Of a stretch of DNA of 64,000 nt, positions 7,631-15,798 are shown piece by piece. The notes beneath the pieces are model-generated. The model saw only the letters and a program-made list of their open reading frames with translations. It did no database searches and was not told the origin of the DNA. The stretch spans positions 34,633 through 98,632 of the forward strand of contig DCYB01000009.1 in the NCBI GenBank assembly GCA_002331385.1. The letters run 5' to 3'. Made by a program: the position numbers and the translations under genes. The first letter of the stretch is position 1; each line of letters starts with the position of its first letter. This DNA is from Comamonadaceae bacterium UBA2121. Its GTDB lineage: Bacteria > Pseudomonadota > Gammaproteobacteria > Burkholderiales > Burkholderiaceae_C.

Positions 7631-9568
7631 ATGGATTCTCAACGAGTTGAACCGCGCAGCACGGGTGCGCACGAGCCGCATCCCAATCAGTTTGCGCTGC
7701 TGCGGCAGCGAAGGTTCGCACCTTTCTTCTGGACCCAGTTTGCCGGCGCAGCCAACGACAACCTGTTCAAGTTTGCGTTCACGGTGATGGTCACCTACCA
7801 GCTCAGTGTGGGCTGGATGCCGCCCGCCATGGCGGGGCTGGTGATTGGTGCCTTGTTCATTTTGCCGTTCCTGCTGTTTTCTGCGACGGCGGGACAGATC
7901 ACGGACAAGCTGGAGAAGACGCGCATCATCCGCTTCGTGAAGGATTTCGAGATCGTGGTCATGCTGATCGCGGCAGCGGGCTTCATGATCGGCAATGCGG
8001 CGATCCTGTTGGCCTGCGTGTTCCTGATGGGCTTGCACTCGACGCTGTTCGGTCCGGTGAAGTTTGCCTACCTGCCGCAGGCGCTCAATGAGCGGGAGCT
8101 CACGGGCGGCAACGGCATGGTGGAGATGGGCACGTTTGTCGCCATCCTGCTGGGCAACGTGGCGGGCGGTTTGCTGGTCGCCATGCCGCAGATCGGGCAC
8201 ACGGCGGTGGCGGTGGCCTGCGTGGTGCTGGCACTGGCGGGGCGATTGGTGGCGCACTTCATTCCCAAGGCACCGGCGACCGATCCGGATCTGGTGGTGA
8301 ACTGGAATCCGTTCACGGAGACCTGGCGCAATCTGAAGCTGGCGCACGTCAATATCGTGGTGTTCCGCTCGCTGCTGGGTATCAGCTGGATGTGGTTCTT
8401 CGGTGCCGTGTTCCTGAGCCAGTTCCCGAGCTTTGCCAAGGAGGTGCTGCACGGCAACGAGCAGGTTGCATCGCTGCTGCTGGTGGTGTTCTCGGTGGGC
8501 ATTGGCGTGGGCTCGTTGCTGTGCGAAGTGCTTTCGCGCCGTCAGGTGGAAATCGGCCTGGTGCCTTTGGGTGCCATCGGCATGAGCGTGTTTGCCATCG
8601 ACCTGTATTTTGCTTCGCGCAACCTGCCGCGCGTGCAGGAGATGGGCGCTGCCGCATTCATTGCACAGCCTGCGCACTGGCGCGTGATGGTCGATCTGTT
8701 GCTGCTCAGCCTGTTTGCCGGTCTCTACAGCGTGCCGATGTATGCGCTGATCCAGTTGCGCAGCCAACCCACGCACCGCGCGCGCATCATCGCGGCCAAC
8801 AACATCCTGAATGCGCTGTTCATGATTGCCAGTTCGGTGATCGCAGGCGCACTGATCGCCGCGAAGTTCACCGTGCCACAGACTTTCCTGTTCACCGGCA
8901 TCGCCAACGCCATTGTGGCTTTCTACATCTTCATGCTGGTGCCGGAATATCTGCTGCGCTTTTTCGCGTGGGTGCTGTCGCGCTGCATTTACCGCTTCAA
9001 GGTGCGTGGGGACGAGCACATTCCCACGCAGGGCGCGGCCATCCTCGCGTGCAATCACGTGAGCTTTGTGGATGCCGTGCTGCTCATGGCCGCCAGCCCG
9101 CGTCCGATCTACTTCATCATGGATCACCGCATCTTCAAGGTGCCTGTGCTGGGCTGGATCTTCAAACTGGCCAAGGCGATTCCCGTGGCTTCGCAAAAGG
9201 ACGATCCGGCCACGTACGAAGCAGCGTTCGAGCAGGCCGCCAAGGTGCTGCGAGAGGGCGATCTGCTGGCTATCTTCCCTGAGGGCGGCATCACGCGTGA
9301 CGGACAGTTGCAGGAGTTCAAGGGCGGCATCATGAAGATCATCGAGCGCGCCCGCGCGGAGGGCGTGGACGCGCCCGTGATCCCGATGGCACTGACCAAT
9401 CTGTGGGGCTCGTATTTCAGCCGCATCGAAGAGGGCGGCGCCATGGTGCGCCCGTTCCGTCGCGGCATGTTCAATCGCGTGGGGCTGAACGTGGGCGCGC
9501 CCGTGCCCGCCGCGCAGGTGCAACCGGCCATGCTGCGCGAGCGCGTGGCGCAGTTGCTCCAGCGCTGA
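7631..9568 (+). CDS. MFS lysophospholipid transporter fused to 1-acylglycerophosphate acyltransferase (LplT-PlsC type)
   Basis: 645 residues starting at ATG 7631. Residues 1 to about 425 are a 12-helix major facilitator domain like LplT (PFFWTQFAGAANDNLFKFA near the N-terminus). Residues from about 440 on are a PlsC acyltransferase with the catalytic NHVSFVD (NHx4D-type) box and the FPEGGITRDGQ acceptor-binding box. The likely role is import or flipping of lysophospholipid across the inner membrane and its re-acylation on the cytoplasmic side. In E. coli the partner Aas also contains an acyl-ACP synthetase domain, which is absent here, so acyl donors must come from elsewhere. No operon partner is evident. 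Confidence 0.9.
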   Translation: MDSQRVEPRSTGAHEPHPNQFALLRQRRFAPFFWTQFAGAANDNLFKFAFTVMVTYQLSVGWMPPAMAGLVIGALFILPFLLFSATAGQITDKLEKTRIIRFVKDFEIVVMLIAAAGFMIGNAAILLACVFLMGLHSTLFGPVKFAYLPQALNERELTGGNGMVEMGTFVAILLGNVAGGLLVAMPQIGHTAVAVACVVLALAGRLVAHFIPKAPATDPDLVVNWNPFTETWRNLKLAHVNIVVFRSLLGISWMWFFGAVFLSQFPSFAKEVLHGNEQVASLLLVVFSVGIGVGSLLCEVLSRRQVEIGLVPLGAIGMSVFAIDLYFASRNLPRVQEMGAAAFIAQPAHWRVMVDLLLLSLFAGLYSVPMYALIQLRSQPTHRARIIAANNILNALFMIASSVIAGALIAAKFTVPQTFLFTGIANAIVAFYIFMLVPEYLLRFFAWVLSRCIYRFKVRGDEHIPTQGAAILACNHVSFVDAVLLMAASPRPIYFIMDHRIFKVPVLGWIFKLAKAIPVASQKDDPATYEAAFEQAAKVLREGDLLAIFPEGGITRDGQLQEFKGGIMKIIERARAEGVDAPVIPMALTNLWGSYFSRIEEGGAMVRPFRRGMFNRVGLNVGAPVPAAQVQPAMLRERVAQLLQR

Positions 9569-9606
9569 TGGCATTCGGCGCTGTGTCACCCACGGCGCCG
9601 AACCTC

Positions 9607-9634
9607 AAAAAGTATTGAATTACGATACTTTAGG
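9607..9634. promoter_or_regulatory. AT-rich inverted repeat upstream of YiaA/B-like gene
   Basis: AAAGTAT and ATACTTT form an inverted repeat around a 9-base AT-rich centre at about 9609-9631, about 105 bp ahead of the YiaA/B-like gene. It may be an operator or part of a promoter; no regulator is identified. Confidence 0.3.
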
Positions 9635-9737
9635 TGGAGGTTGTAGCCACTCGGCATCGAGTCAGGCTCGATTTGAATGCGCCGCATGCACACTGCGTTC
9701 CGTGTTCAACAACGAGCTGCAAACCGGCTCCACTCAC

Positions 9738-10250
9738 ATGTCCTACTCTAGTAACTATGTCGTCGTTCAACGCGATACCCGTGCCTGGCAGCTTCAGGTG
9801 TGGGTCTCCTTCGGCATCGCAGTCTTTCTCTGCGCGACAGGCCTTGCATGGCTGCCCGGAGAGCGTCTGGAACAGGTCTTCATGGTGATGGGTTATGTGT
9901 TCTGTCTGTCCACCACGTTCGTGCTCGCCAAGTTCACACGTGACAGCCAGGCCAAGCGCGGTGCGGCCGCAGATACGCCGATGTGGCACCTGGTGGTCTG
10001 GGGCGGTTTTGCTGTGGCGATGGGGCTGACGAGCTGGGGCCTGCTCGGCATGGACATCAATCCCACCTACAAGGCTTTCATGGGCGTGAGCTGGCTGTAC
10101 CTGATCACCACGGCGTTCACGCTGGCCAAGATGCTGCGCGACCGCTTTGAGGCCGACCAATCGGAAGCGCGACTGCGCAACCGCCGCGAGGTGCAGACCG
10201 CCAGCGAATCGAACGCGGTGCCTGCGGACGCTCCCGCCGAGTCGGCGTGA
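9738..10250 (+). CDS. YiaA/YiaB-family inner membrane protein
   Basis: 170 residues; the start at 9738 is where the conserved N-terminus begins. Two pairs of transmembrane helices (about residues 20-65 and 80-130) correspond to two copies of the YiaA/B two-helix unit. A cytoplasmic charged C-terminus rich in Arg, Glu and Ala follows. Function in the family is unknown; E. coli YiaA/YiaB are small inner-membrane proteins of unclear role. The gene is separated from the upstream transporter fusion by a 170-bp region with an AT-rich inverted repeat, and is followed by two exported proteins on the same strand. Confidence 0.75.
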   Translation: MSYSSNYVVVQRDTRAWQLQVWVSFGIAVFLCATGLAWLPGERLEQVFMVMGYVFCLSTTFVLAKFTRDSQAKRGAAADTPMWHLVVWGGFAVAMGLTSWGLLGMDINPTYKAFMGVSWLYLITTAFTLAKMLRDRFEADQSEARLRNRREVQTASESNAVPADAPAESA

Positions 10251-10354
10251 TCTGGCCGAGCGGATCCCGCCCTGGGTTGTCCATTTCCGAATCTCTGAAA
10301 CACATGCGACGCAGCCGCGCCCAGCGCAGGGGCTGCGTCGATCTGGAGCACATC

Positions 10355-10813
10355 ATGCAAGCATTCATTCGCAAGACACTGGTTCACACGGCGCTGGTCG
10401 CCAGTCTCCTGGGCGCTGCCACGGCGCCCGCCCATGCACAAAGCGAGGCGTCGGTGGCGCTCTCCATGCTGCCAGTGGCATCGGTGGTCGCCGGGGCGAC
10501 TATCAGCGGCGGCGCAGTGGGCGCGGTCGTGGCCATTCCTGCCGCGCTGTCCGTCGGTGGCGCGGTGCTGGTGGTGAAGGCGGTCGAGGCATCGGCCATC
10601 GGCACGGTCTACGTGCTGGAACGCGCATCGGACGGCGTACAAGTCAGCGTTCGCGTGGCGGGCAAGGGGGCGGCGGCGGTCGCGCACGGCGTGGGTACGG
10701 CGATGGAGTGCAGTCTCATCACGGGCGGAGCCGTGCTGTCGGTGGCGGGCGCCATGATCGCGTTCATTCCTGATGCGATCGGCGCAGCGCTGTTGCACAA
10801 CGAGCGGCTGTAA
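10355..10813 (+). CDS. Exported Gly/Ala/Val-rich hypothetical protein
   Basis: 152 residues; the ATG at 10355 lies 8 nt after GGAG. A typical signal peptide (about residues 1-29, ending AHAQ) precedes a very hydrophobic, Gly/Ala/Val-rich mature chain with alternating small residues and glycine clusters (GATISGGAVGAVVA). I recognise no domain. The composition suggests membrane association or a glycine-zipper-like fold. It lies 18 bp before the DUF2145 gene on the same strand, so the two are very likely co-transcribed and act in the same compartment. Confidence 0.65.
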   Translation: MQAFIRKTLVHTALVASLLGAATAPAHAQSEASVALSMLPVASVVAGATISGGAVGAVVAIPAALSVGGAVLVVKAVEASAIGTVYVLERASDGVQVSVRVAGKGAAAVAHGVGTAMECSLITGGAVLSVAGAMIAFIPDAIGAALLHNERL

Positions 10814-10831
10814 AGCGAGGGAGTTGCGAAC

Positions 10832-11632
10832 ATGCGTACGATGAAAAACTGCCTTGCGCCGGTGGCGCTGGCGACGGTGATGTTGCTGCTCGCGGGTGGC
10901 GCGCACGCGGGACGCTCCTGCGAGCACAGGCAACCGTCCTTGCAGGCATTCCAGAAAGGCATGGAGATGGCGGCGCGGACCGCGAAAGCGCTCGATGCCA
11001 CGGGTGCCAAGGTGGTTGTGTTGGGCCGCGCCGGTCAGGATCTGAGCAAGTACCGCTTGCGCTATTCGCATCTGGGTTGGGCCTACAAGACACCCGAGGG
11101 CGCATGGCGTGTCGTGCACAAGCTCAACGAGTGCGGCGCGGACGTTGCCTACGTCTATCGGCAGGGGCTGGGCGAATTCTTCCTGGACGACCCCTGGCGT
11201 TACGAGGCCGTCTGGTCCGTGCCAACGCCGGAGGTGCAAGCGCGCATGCTGCCGCTGCTGCAGGACCGCGCCAAGGTGCTGGCCCTGCATGAGCCCAGGT
11301 ACAGCGTGGTGAGCTATCCGTGGTCCACGCGCTACCAGCAGTCCAACCAATGGGCGACTGAGACGTTGGCGGAGGCCATGGAGCCCGCAGTGAAGAACCG
11401 GGAACAGGCGCAGGCGTGGCTCAAGTTCAAGGGCTACGAGCCCACCGTGTTGAAGATTGGCCCGCTGTCGCGCCTGGGCGGACGCATGACGTCGGCCAAC
11501 ATTGCGTTTGACGATCATCCCAACGAGAAGCGCTTTTCCGACCGCATCGAGACGGTCACCGTGGACTCGGTGCTCCAGTGGATGCAGCACGCGCAGCTTG
11601 GCGCCGCACCGCAGACCTTGCGCCTTCCCTGA
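10832..11632 (+). CDS. DUF2145 family exported protein
   Basis: 266 residues with a signal peptide (about 1-26, GGAHAG). The mature protein shows the DUF2145 pattern: LDATGAKVVVLGRAGQDLSKYRLRYSHLGWAY near the start, then WRVVHKLNECG and LGEFFLDDP. Resemblance to papain-like NlpC-type enzymes has been suggested for such architectures: a conserved His in YSHLG could pair with Cys in LNECG. This is inference. The protein is periplasmic or exported. It forms a two-gene unit with the upstream Gly/Ala-rich protein and converges with the MASE1-GGDEF gene, 17 bp between stops. Confidence 0.75.
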   Translation: MRTMKNCLAPVALATVMLLLAGGAHAGRSCEHRQPSLQAFQKGMEMAARTAKALDATGAKVVVLGRAGQDLSKYRLRYSHLGWAYKTPEGAWRVVHKLNECGADVAYVYRQGLGEFFLDDPWRYEAVWSVPTPEVQARMLPLLQDRAKVLALHEPRYSVVSYPWSTRYQQSNQWATETLAEAMEPAVKNREQAQAWLKFKGYEPTVLKIGPLSRLGGRMTSANIAFDDHPNEKRFSDRIETVTVDSVLQWMQHAQLGAAPQTLRLP

Positions 11633-11649
11633 CCCTGTGGAGCGCGCGT

Positions 11650-13134
11650 TCAGGCATGCACCATGACGCGGTTGCGTCCGGTGCGCTTGGCTTCATAGAG
11701 TGCCAGATCGGCTTCGCGCAACAAGCGTTCGATCTGGCCGCGTTGGGGCGATGCGAGCTGGTGAATCAGACCCACGCTGACGGTGGCGTTCAGGTACTCG
11801 TTGTTGCCAAGGTGGAACTGCTGGGTGCGCGTGGTGTCGCACAGCCGCTGCGCGATGGCCTCGGCCTCCGGCTTGGTGACATCGGGAAGCAAAACCGCGA
11901 ACTCCTCGCCACCCATGCGGCCGAGCAGGTCGGTCGGGCGCAGCTCCTGCTGCATGACGCGGGTGAATCCGCGCAGCAACTCATCGCCCGCTGCATGACC
12001 GAAGTTGTCGTTCACGCGCTTGAAGTGGTCCAGATCGATCATCAGCACCGCCGCGCTGCGCTGGTCCTGCGACAGCCGATGGAGACTGCGCGCGCTTTGG
12101 TCCAGAAAGGTCTTGCGCCCGAACACGCCCGTCAATGCGTCATGGCGCGCGGCATAGTTCAGCTTGTCGAGCAACTCATTGCGCACCGCCTGAAAGCTGG
12201 CGACAGACAGCGGGCCCAGCGACAGCATGGTGATACCAAGGCGCAGCGACAACACATCCGGCAAATGCTCGGGCGTGTAATTCACGATGCCCATGGTGGC
12301 GCTGTAGGACGTGGCAAGACCTACGGCCAGACAGAGCAGCGCAGTGGAAAAAAGTGAGTAGCGCAGCGAACACCACAGCAGGGCGGGCACGCTGAACAGC
12401 AACGAACCCGCACCGCCCAGCAGCAGGGCAATGCCCTCGCTGGCGATGAGCGCCAACAGCGGCGCCAGTCGCGACGGATCGAATTCCCGCATTGCCGCGC
12501 GGCAGCGGAACCGGTGGATGGCTTCCAGCGATGGCGCACTGAGCACCACTGGCAACACGATCATGCTGCACATGAGTGCGCTGCTGAACCACATCAGCAA
12601 CGCCTCGCGCGCGGAGCCGCCGAACAGCACCGGGGTGGCGCTGAACCCGACGATGGACTCTGCCGCCGCCTGCACGATGCAGCCGCACAGCAGGAACAGC
12701 GAGGACAGTGGCCCGCGCAGCAGCATAGTGCTGCGGTCCAGCCCGTGAAAAAACTGCCAGCCCGCCACCACGCCCGCGAGATTGGCGAACGACAACCAGA
12801 TGGCGATGGCCATGCCATCGCCCATCAGCAGCGAAGAAAACACATAGGCGCAGACGCAGGCCAGCCACCCCCTGGGGTCGCGCGCAAGGGAAGGCTCTCG
12901 CAGCAACATGCCTAGCATGAGCGCGTTGGCGGGCCAGAATGTGGCGAGAAACTCCAGCGGGCGACTCAGCGTGCCCACCACACACGCCACCGTGACAACC
13001 ACGCCGAGGGCTAGCGCCGCATAGGGTGCAGGCAGCGCCTGCGATGCAACAGAACTCTGGACGCGGGGGCGTGTGGTGTCCATGGCGATGCGATGACGCG
13101 GAGCGCCGCTATCAGCAGGACCGGAAGGTTGCAT
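11650..13134 (-). CDS. Diguanylate cyclase with MASE1 membrane sensor domain
   Basis: 494 residues. The N-terminal 300 residues contain about eight hydrophobic helices of the MASE1 type (FATFWPANALMLGMLLRE is characteristic). A C-terminal GGDEF domain follows (about 320-490) with an intact active-site GGEEF and an RxxD inhibitory site (RPTD) five residues before it. It should make cyclic-di-GMP from two GTP at the inner membrane and be product-inhibited. Two starts are plausible (13134 or 13083); neither has a good Shine-Dalgarno. The upstream region carries an AT-rich palindrome. A second diguanylate cyclase lies at 33.6-34.8 kb. Confidence 0.9.
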   Translation of the reverse strand: MQPSGPADSGAPRHRIAMDTTRPRVQSSVASQALPAPYAALALGVVVTVACVVGTLSRPLEFLATFWPANALMLGMLLREPSLARDPRGWLACVCAYVFSSLLMGDGMAIAIWLSFANLAGVVAGWQFFHGLDRSTMLLRGPLSSLFLLCGCIVQAAAESIVGFSATPVLFGGSAREALLMWFSSALMCSMIVLPVVLSAPSLEAIHRFRCRAAMREFDPSRLAPLLALIASEGIALLLGGAGSLLFSVPALLWCSLRYSLFSTALLCLAVGLATSYSATMGIVNYTPEHLPDVLSLRLGITMLSLGPLSVASFQAVRNELLDKLNYAARHDALTGVFGRKTFLDQSARSLHRLSQDQRSAAVLMIDLDHFKRVNDNFGHAAGDELLRGFTRVMQQELRPTDLLGRMGGEEFAVLLPDVTKPEAEAIAQRLCDTTRTQQFHLGNNEYLNATVSVGLIHQLASPQRGQIERLLREADLALYEAKRTGRNRVMVHA

Positions 13135-13211
13135 GGCGCGCCCACATCACGGTGAAACAGGACGCTCGAAACGGGTTGCATCCGCTCGATTGATAAAAAC
13201 TCATCGAACAA

Positions 13212-13233
13212 CCAAATCAATTGATTAATTTGG
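13212..13233. promoter_or_regulatory. AT-rich palindrome upstream of the MASE1-GGDEF gene
   Basis: AATCAATTGATT (13215-13226) is a perfect 12-bp palindrome nested in CCAAAT...ATTTGG (13212-13233), about 80 bp upstream of the diguanylate cyclase start. The core TCAATTGATT also occurs upstream of the chemotaxis operon (55284-55293). It may be an operator. Confidence 0.35.
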
Positions 13234-13346
13234 CGTGAGCTTACAACGAGTTAACGCTTACCTTGCAAATGCGGCTGATTGGCGAAGGAATCCACATGTG
13301 GCAGCGATAGCGTCAGCGCACTGCGCTCGTCGTGCGATGAGGGCCG

Positions 13347-14519
13347 TTACACGCCGCGTGCACGATTGGCTTTGAATTGGGCCCGGAATGCCGTGAACGT
13401 GCCGGTGTCCAGTGCATTGCGCACTTCCTGCATCAGATTCAGGTAGTAGTGAAGGTTGTGGATGGTGGTCAGCATCGGGCCGAGCATCTCGCCGCAGCGA
13501 TCGAGGTGGTGCAGATAGGCGCGCGAAAAGCCCTCGCGGCCACCATCGTCCCAGCTCACGCCGCTCGTGCCTGCACAGGCGTGGCAGGTGCAGGTCGTGT
13601 CCAGCGGCTGGTGGTCTGCCTTGTGGCGGGCGTTGCGGATTTTCAGGTCGCCAAAGCGCGTGAAGATCGTGCCATTGCGCGCATTGCGCGTGGGCATGAC
13701 ACAGTCGAACATGTCCACGCCATCGGCCACGCCCTGCACCAGATCCTCTGGCGTGCCGACCCCCATGAGATAGCGCGGCTTGTGCGCCGGCAGGCGATGC
13801 GGCGTGTGCGCCATGATGTCCAGCATCTCGTCCTTGGGCTCGCCCACCGAAACGCCGCCGACCGCGTAGCCGGGGAAATCCATTTCCACCAGCGCCTCCA
13901 GCGACTCCTGACGCAGGTTCTTGAACATGCCACCCTGCACAATGCCGAACAGCGCATTGGGGTTTTCCAGCCGCTCGAACTCATCCCTGGAGCGCTTGGC
14001 CCAGCGGCGGCTCATCTCCATCGACTTGCGTGCCTCGGCCTCCGTCGTCTTGTGGCCATTGGTTTCGTAGGGCGTGCACTCGTCGAGCTGCATCACGATG
14101 TCCGAATTCAGGATCGTCTGGATCTGCATGCTCACCTCGGGCGACATGAATAGCTTGTCGCCATTGACGGGGCTGGCAAAGTGCACGCCTTCCTCAGTGA
14201 TCTTGCGCATCGCACCGAGACTCCAGACCTGGAAGCCGCCCGAATCGGTGAGGATGGGCTTGTCCCACTTTTCAAACCCGTGCAGACCGCCGAAAGTCTG
14301 CATGATGTCCAGGCCGGGACGCATCCACAGGTGAAAGGTGTTGCCCAAAATGATCTGCGCGCCCATCTCCTGCAAGCTGCGCGGCATCACCCCTTTGACG
14401 GTGCCGTAAGTGCCCACGGGCATGAAGATGGGAGTCTGCACCACGCCGTGATTCAGCGTGAGCGTGCCACGGCGTGCGTGGCTGTCGGGGTCGGTTTTTT
14501 GGAGTTCGAACTGCAGCAT
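13347..14519 (-). CDS. tgt: Queuine tRNA-ribosyltransferase (tRNA-guanine transglycosylase)
   Basis: 390 residues, normal for bacterial Tgt; the start at 14519 gives MLQFELQ as in the family. It exchanges guanine-34 in GUN anticodon tRNAs for preQ1 during queuosine synthesis. Seen: the active-site region LTDSGGFQVWSLG, the second Asp in MFDCVMPTRNARNG, and the zinc site CTCHAC plus a downstream His (YLHHLDRCGEM). It is a TIM-barrel cytoplasmic enzyme. No queA or yajC is adjacent, unlike many genomes. The gene is divergent from the universal stress protein gene across 99 bp. Confidence 0.97.
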   Translation of the reverse strand: MLQFELQKTDPDSHARRGTLTLNHGVVQTPIFMPVGTYGTVKGVMPRSLQEMGAQIILGNTFHLWMRPGLDIMQTFGGLHGFEKWDKPILTDSGGFQVWSLGAMRKITEEGVHFASPVNGDKLFMSPEVSMQIQTILNSDIVMQLDECTPYETNGHKTTEAEARKSMEMSRRWAKRSRDEFERLENPNALFGIVQGGMFKNLRQESLEALVEMDFPGYAVGGVSVGEPKDEMLDIMAHTPHRLPAHKPRYLMGVGTPEDLVQGVADGVDMFDCVMPTRNARNGTIFTRFGDLKIRNARHKADHQPLDTTCTCHACAGTSGVSWDDGGREGFSRAYLHHLDRCGEMLGPMLTTIHNLHYYLNLMQEVRNALDTGTFTAFRAQFKANRARGV

Positions 14520-14618
14520 GATGGCGCAATTGTCCCAGACCGCAGCAGCAGATTCTTTCGCAAGCCTTTTCAGACGCCTACACTGTAATTTGCAACGGCA
14601 AAAAAGAAAGGAAGTCTC

Positions 14619-15128
14619 ATGCTGCGAATTCTTGTTGCGGTCGATGGTTCGGAATTGTCGCTGGACGCCGTGCGTCACGCGCTGCAACTGGTCGATGCTG
14701 GCCTGAAAGCCTCGCTGGTGCTGGGACATGTGCAGGAAGAGGCCTCGCTGCTGGAGCTGGCAACCCAGGGCGCGGACGCTGTGGCGCAAGCCAGTCTGGA
14801 AGCCGCCAAACACCTCACGCGCCCGGCAGAACGCATGGTGCGTGAGGCGGGACTGGAGTGCGAAACCGAAGTCGCACTCGGCTCTGCCGCGTCGGCGCTG
14901 TGCGACATGGCCGAGGCGCAAGGGTGCGACCTCATCATCATCGGCGCGCGCGGCGTGGGTGGATTCCGCGGTGCTCTACTGGGCTCGGTGTCGCAAGCCG
15001 TGGTCGCCCAAAGCAATCTGCCAGTAACGGTCGTGCGCCATGCGGAAAGCGAAACCGAAAGCGGCGAGACCGATGCTGCCGCATCCGCTTCCGCATCCGA
15101 ATCGGAGCCGGAACCCGAACCGAGCTGA
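14619..15128 (+). CDS. Universal stress protein (UspA family)
   Basis: 169 residues preceded by AAAGGAAG. The single Usp domain covers about residues 1-143, with the ATP-binding pattern GxxGxxx(9)G(S/T) visible as GARGVGGFRGALLGSVS. It is thus the nucleotide-binding subgroup. The last 25 residues are an acidic, low-complexity tail (repeated Glu-Ser/Glu-Pro) not found in standard Usp proteins, encoded by short repeats. Typical roles are stress survival and signalling in the cytoplasm. It shares the divergent promoter region with tgt. Confidence 0.9.
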   Translation: MLRILVAVDGSELSLDAVRHALQLVDAGLKASLVLGHVQEEASLLELATQGADAVAQASLEAAKHLTRPAERMVREAGLECETEVALGSAASALCDMAEAQGCDLIIIGARGVGGFRGALLGSVSQAVVAQSNLPVTVVRHAESETESGETDAAASASASESEPEPEPS

Positions 15129-15139
15129 AACAGGCCGAC

Positions 15140-15526
15140 TCAGGCGGCGCGGCGCATGCGCTCGCCGCCACACGGCCACTTGCCGTGGGGCAGGCTGGCG
15201 ATGCGCTGGAAAATGCGGCGGCAATACACGCTGCTCCACAGGCACTTGTTGAGCTCATCCACTGGCCATGGGCCATCGACGACGACCAGATCGTTGGCCT
15301 CCTCATCGGCCCCAGCGGCGCGCAATCGCCGACGTGTATGCGCCGCCCATGACTGGATGCGCGCTGGCGCACCATGCTCGTGGATCTTGCCCGTTCGGCG
15401 ATTGAACGCCACCGCCACCGTGCTCGTCTGCAGCTTGTAGCGGCGCTGGCCGGTGACCGGACTGGGTGCTTCGCTCAGGTCGTACAGGTAATAGCTACCC
15501 GACTTGAGTTGGTACTGCAGGTCCAT
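15140..15526 (-). CDS. Conserved hypothetical protein
   Basis: 128 residues from the ATG at 15526. That start is preferred because GGAGG lies 8 nt upstream; longer starts lack one. I do not recognise the family. The sequence begins MDLQYQLKSGSYYLYDL and looks like a soluble alpha/beta protein. It has a basic middle (HTRRRLRAAG) and a Cys/Trp-containing C-terminal half (WSSVYCRRIFQRIASLPHGKWPCGG). It converges with the universal stress protein gene, stops 11 bp apart. Function unknown; codon use matches its neighbours, so it is probably a genuine gene. Confidence 0.6.
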   Translation of the reverse strand: MDLQYQLKSGSYYLYDLSEAPSPVTGQRRYKLQTSTVAVAFNRRTGKIHEHGAPARIQSWAAHTRRRLRAAGADEEANDLVVVDGPWPVDELNKCLWSSVYCRRIFQRIASLPHGKWPCGGERMRRAA

Positions 15527-15710
15527 GGCGAATTCCTCCATGCGTTGACGCATCGACAGTGAGGCACCAGCCCGGCGCCTCCCCATGACCGCCGCACGCA
15601 GCAAGCCATCCACCATCGTCCACAACGCAAGCACCGGAGCCAGTGTGCGAATAGCTTTGCATTGTCTAGTGCGTCGGGGGGAGGCGCAAGGTATGGGCCG
15701 AAAAAGCGCA

Positions 15711-15750
15711 AAAAAAGAGGCTGAAAATCCTGATCGGATATTTCAGCCTC
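15711..15750 (-). terminator. Intrinsic terminator of the pldA transcript
   Basis: A 10-bp stem (15717-15726 with 15741-15750; GAGGCTGAAA/TTTCAGCCTC) with a 14-base loop is followed on the minus strand by a run of seven U residues. It lies about 50 bp beyond the pldA stop. Confidence 0.9.
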
Positions 15751-15798
15751 GTTGCTTGTGCCCGTCGAGCGCAGCACTGCGCCCTGTCAGTGTGCGAA

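Noticed and set aside
7070..9589. An 839-codon open frame on the minus strand opposite the transporter fusion
   Set aside because: It is the reverse of a gene with clear MFS and PlsC motifs; His/Arg-rich low-complexity translation without any motif.
9574..9602. 8-bp hairpin TTCGGCGC/GCGCCGAA after the transporter fusion
   Set aside because: Good stem but followed by an A-rich rather than T-rich stretch in the gene's direction.
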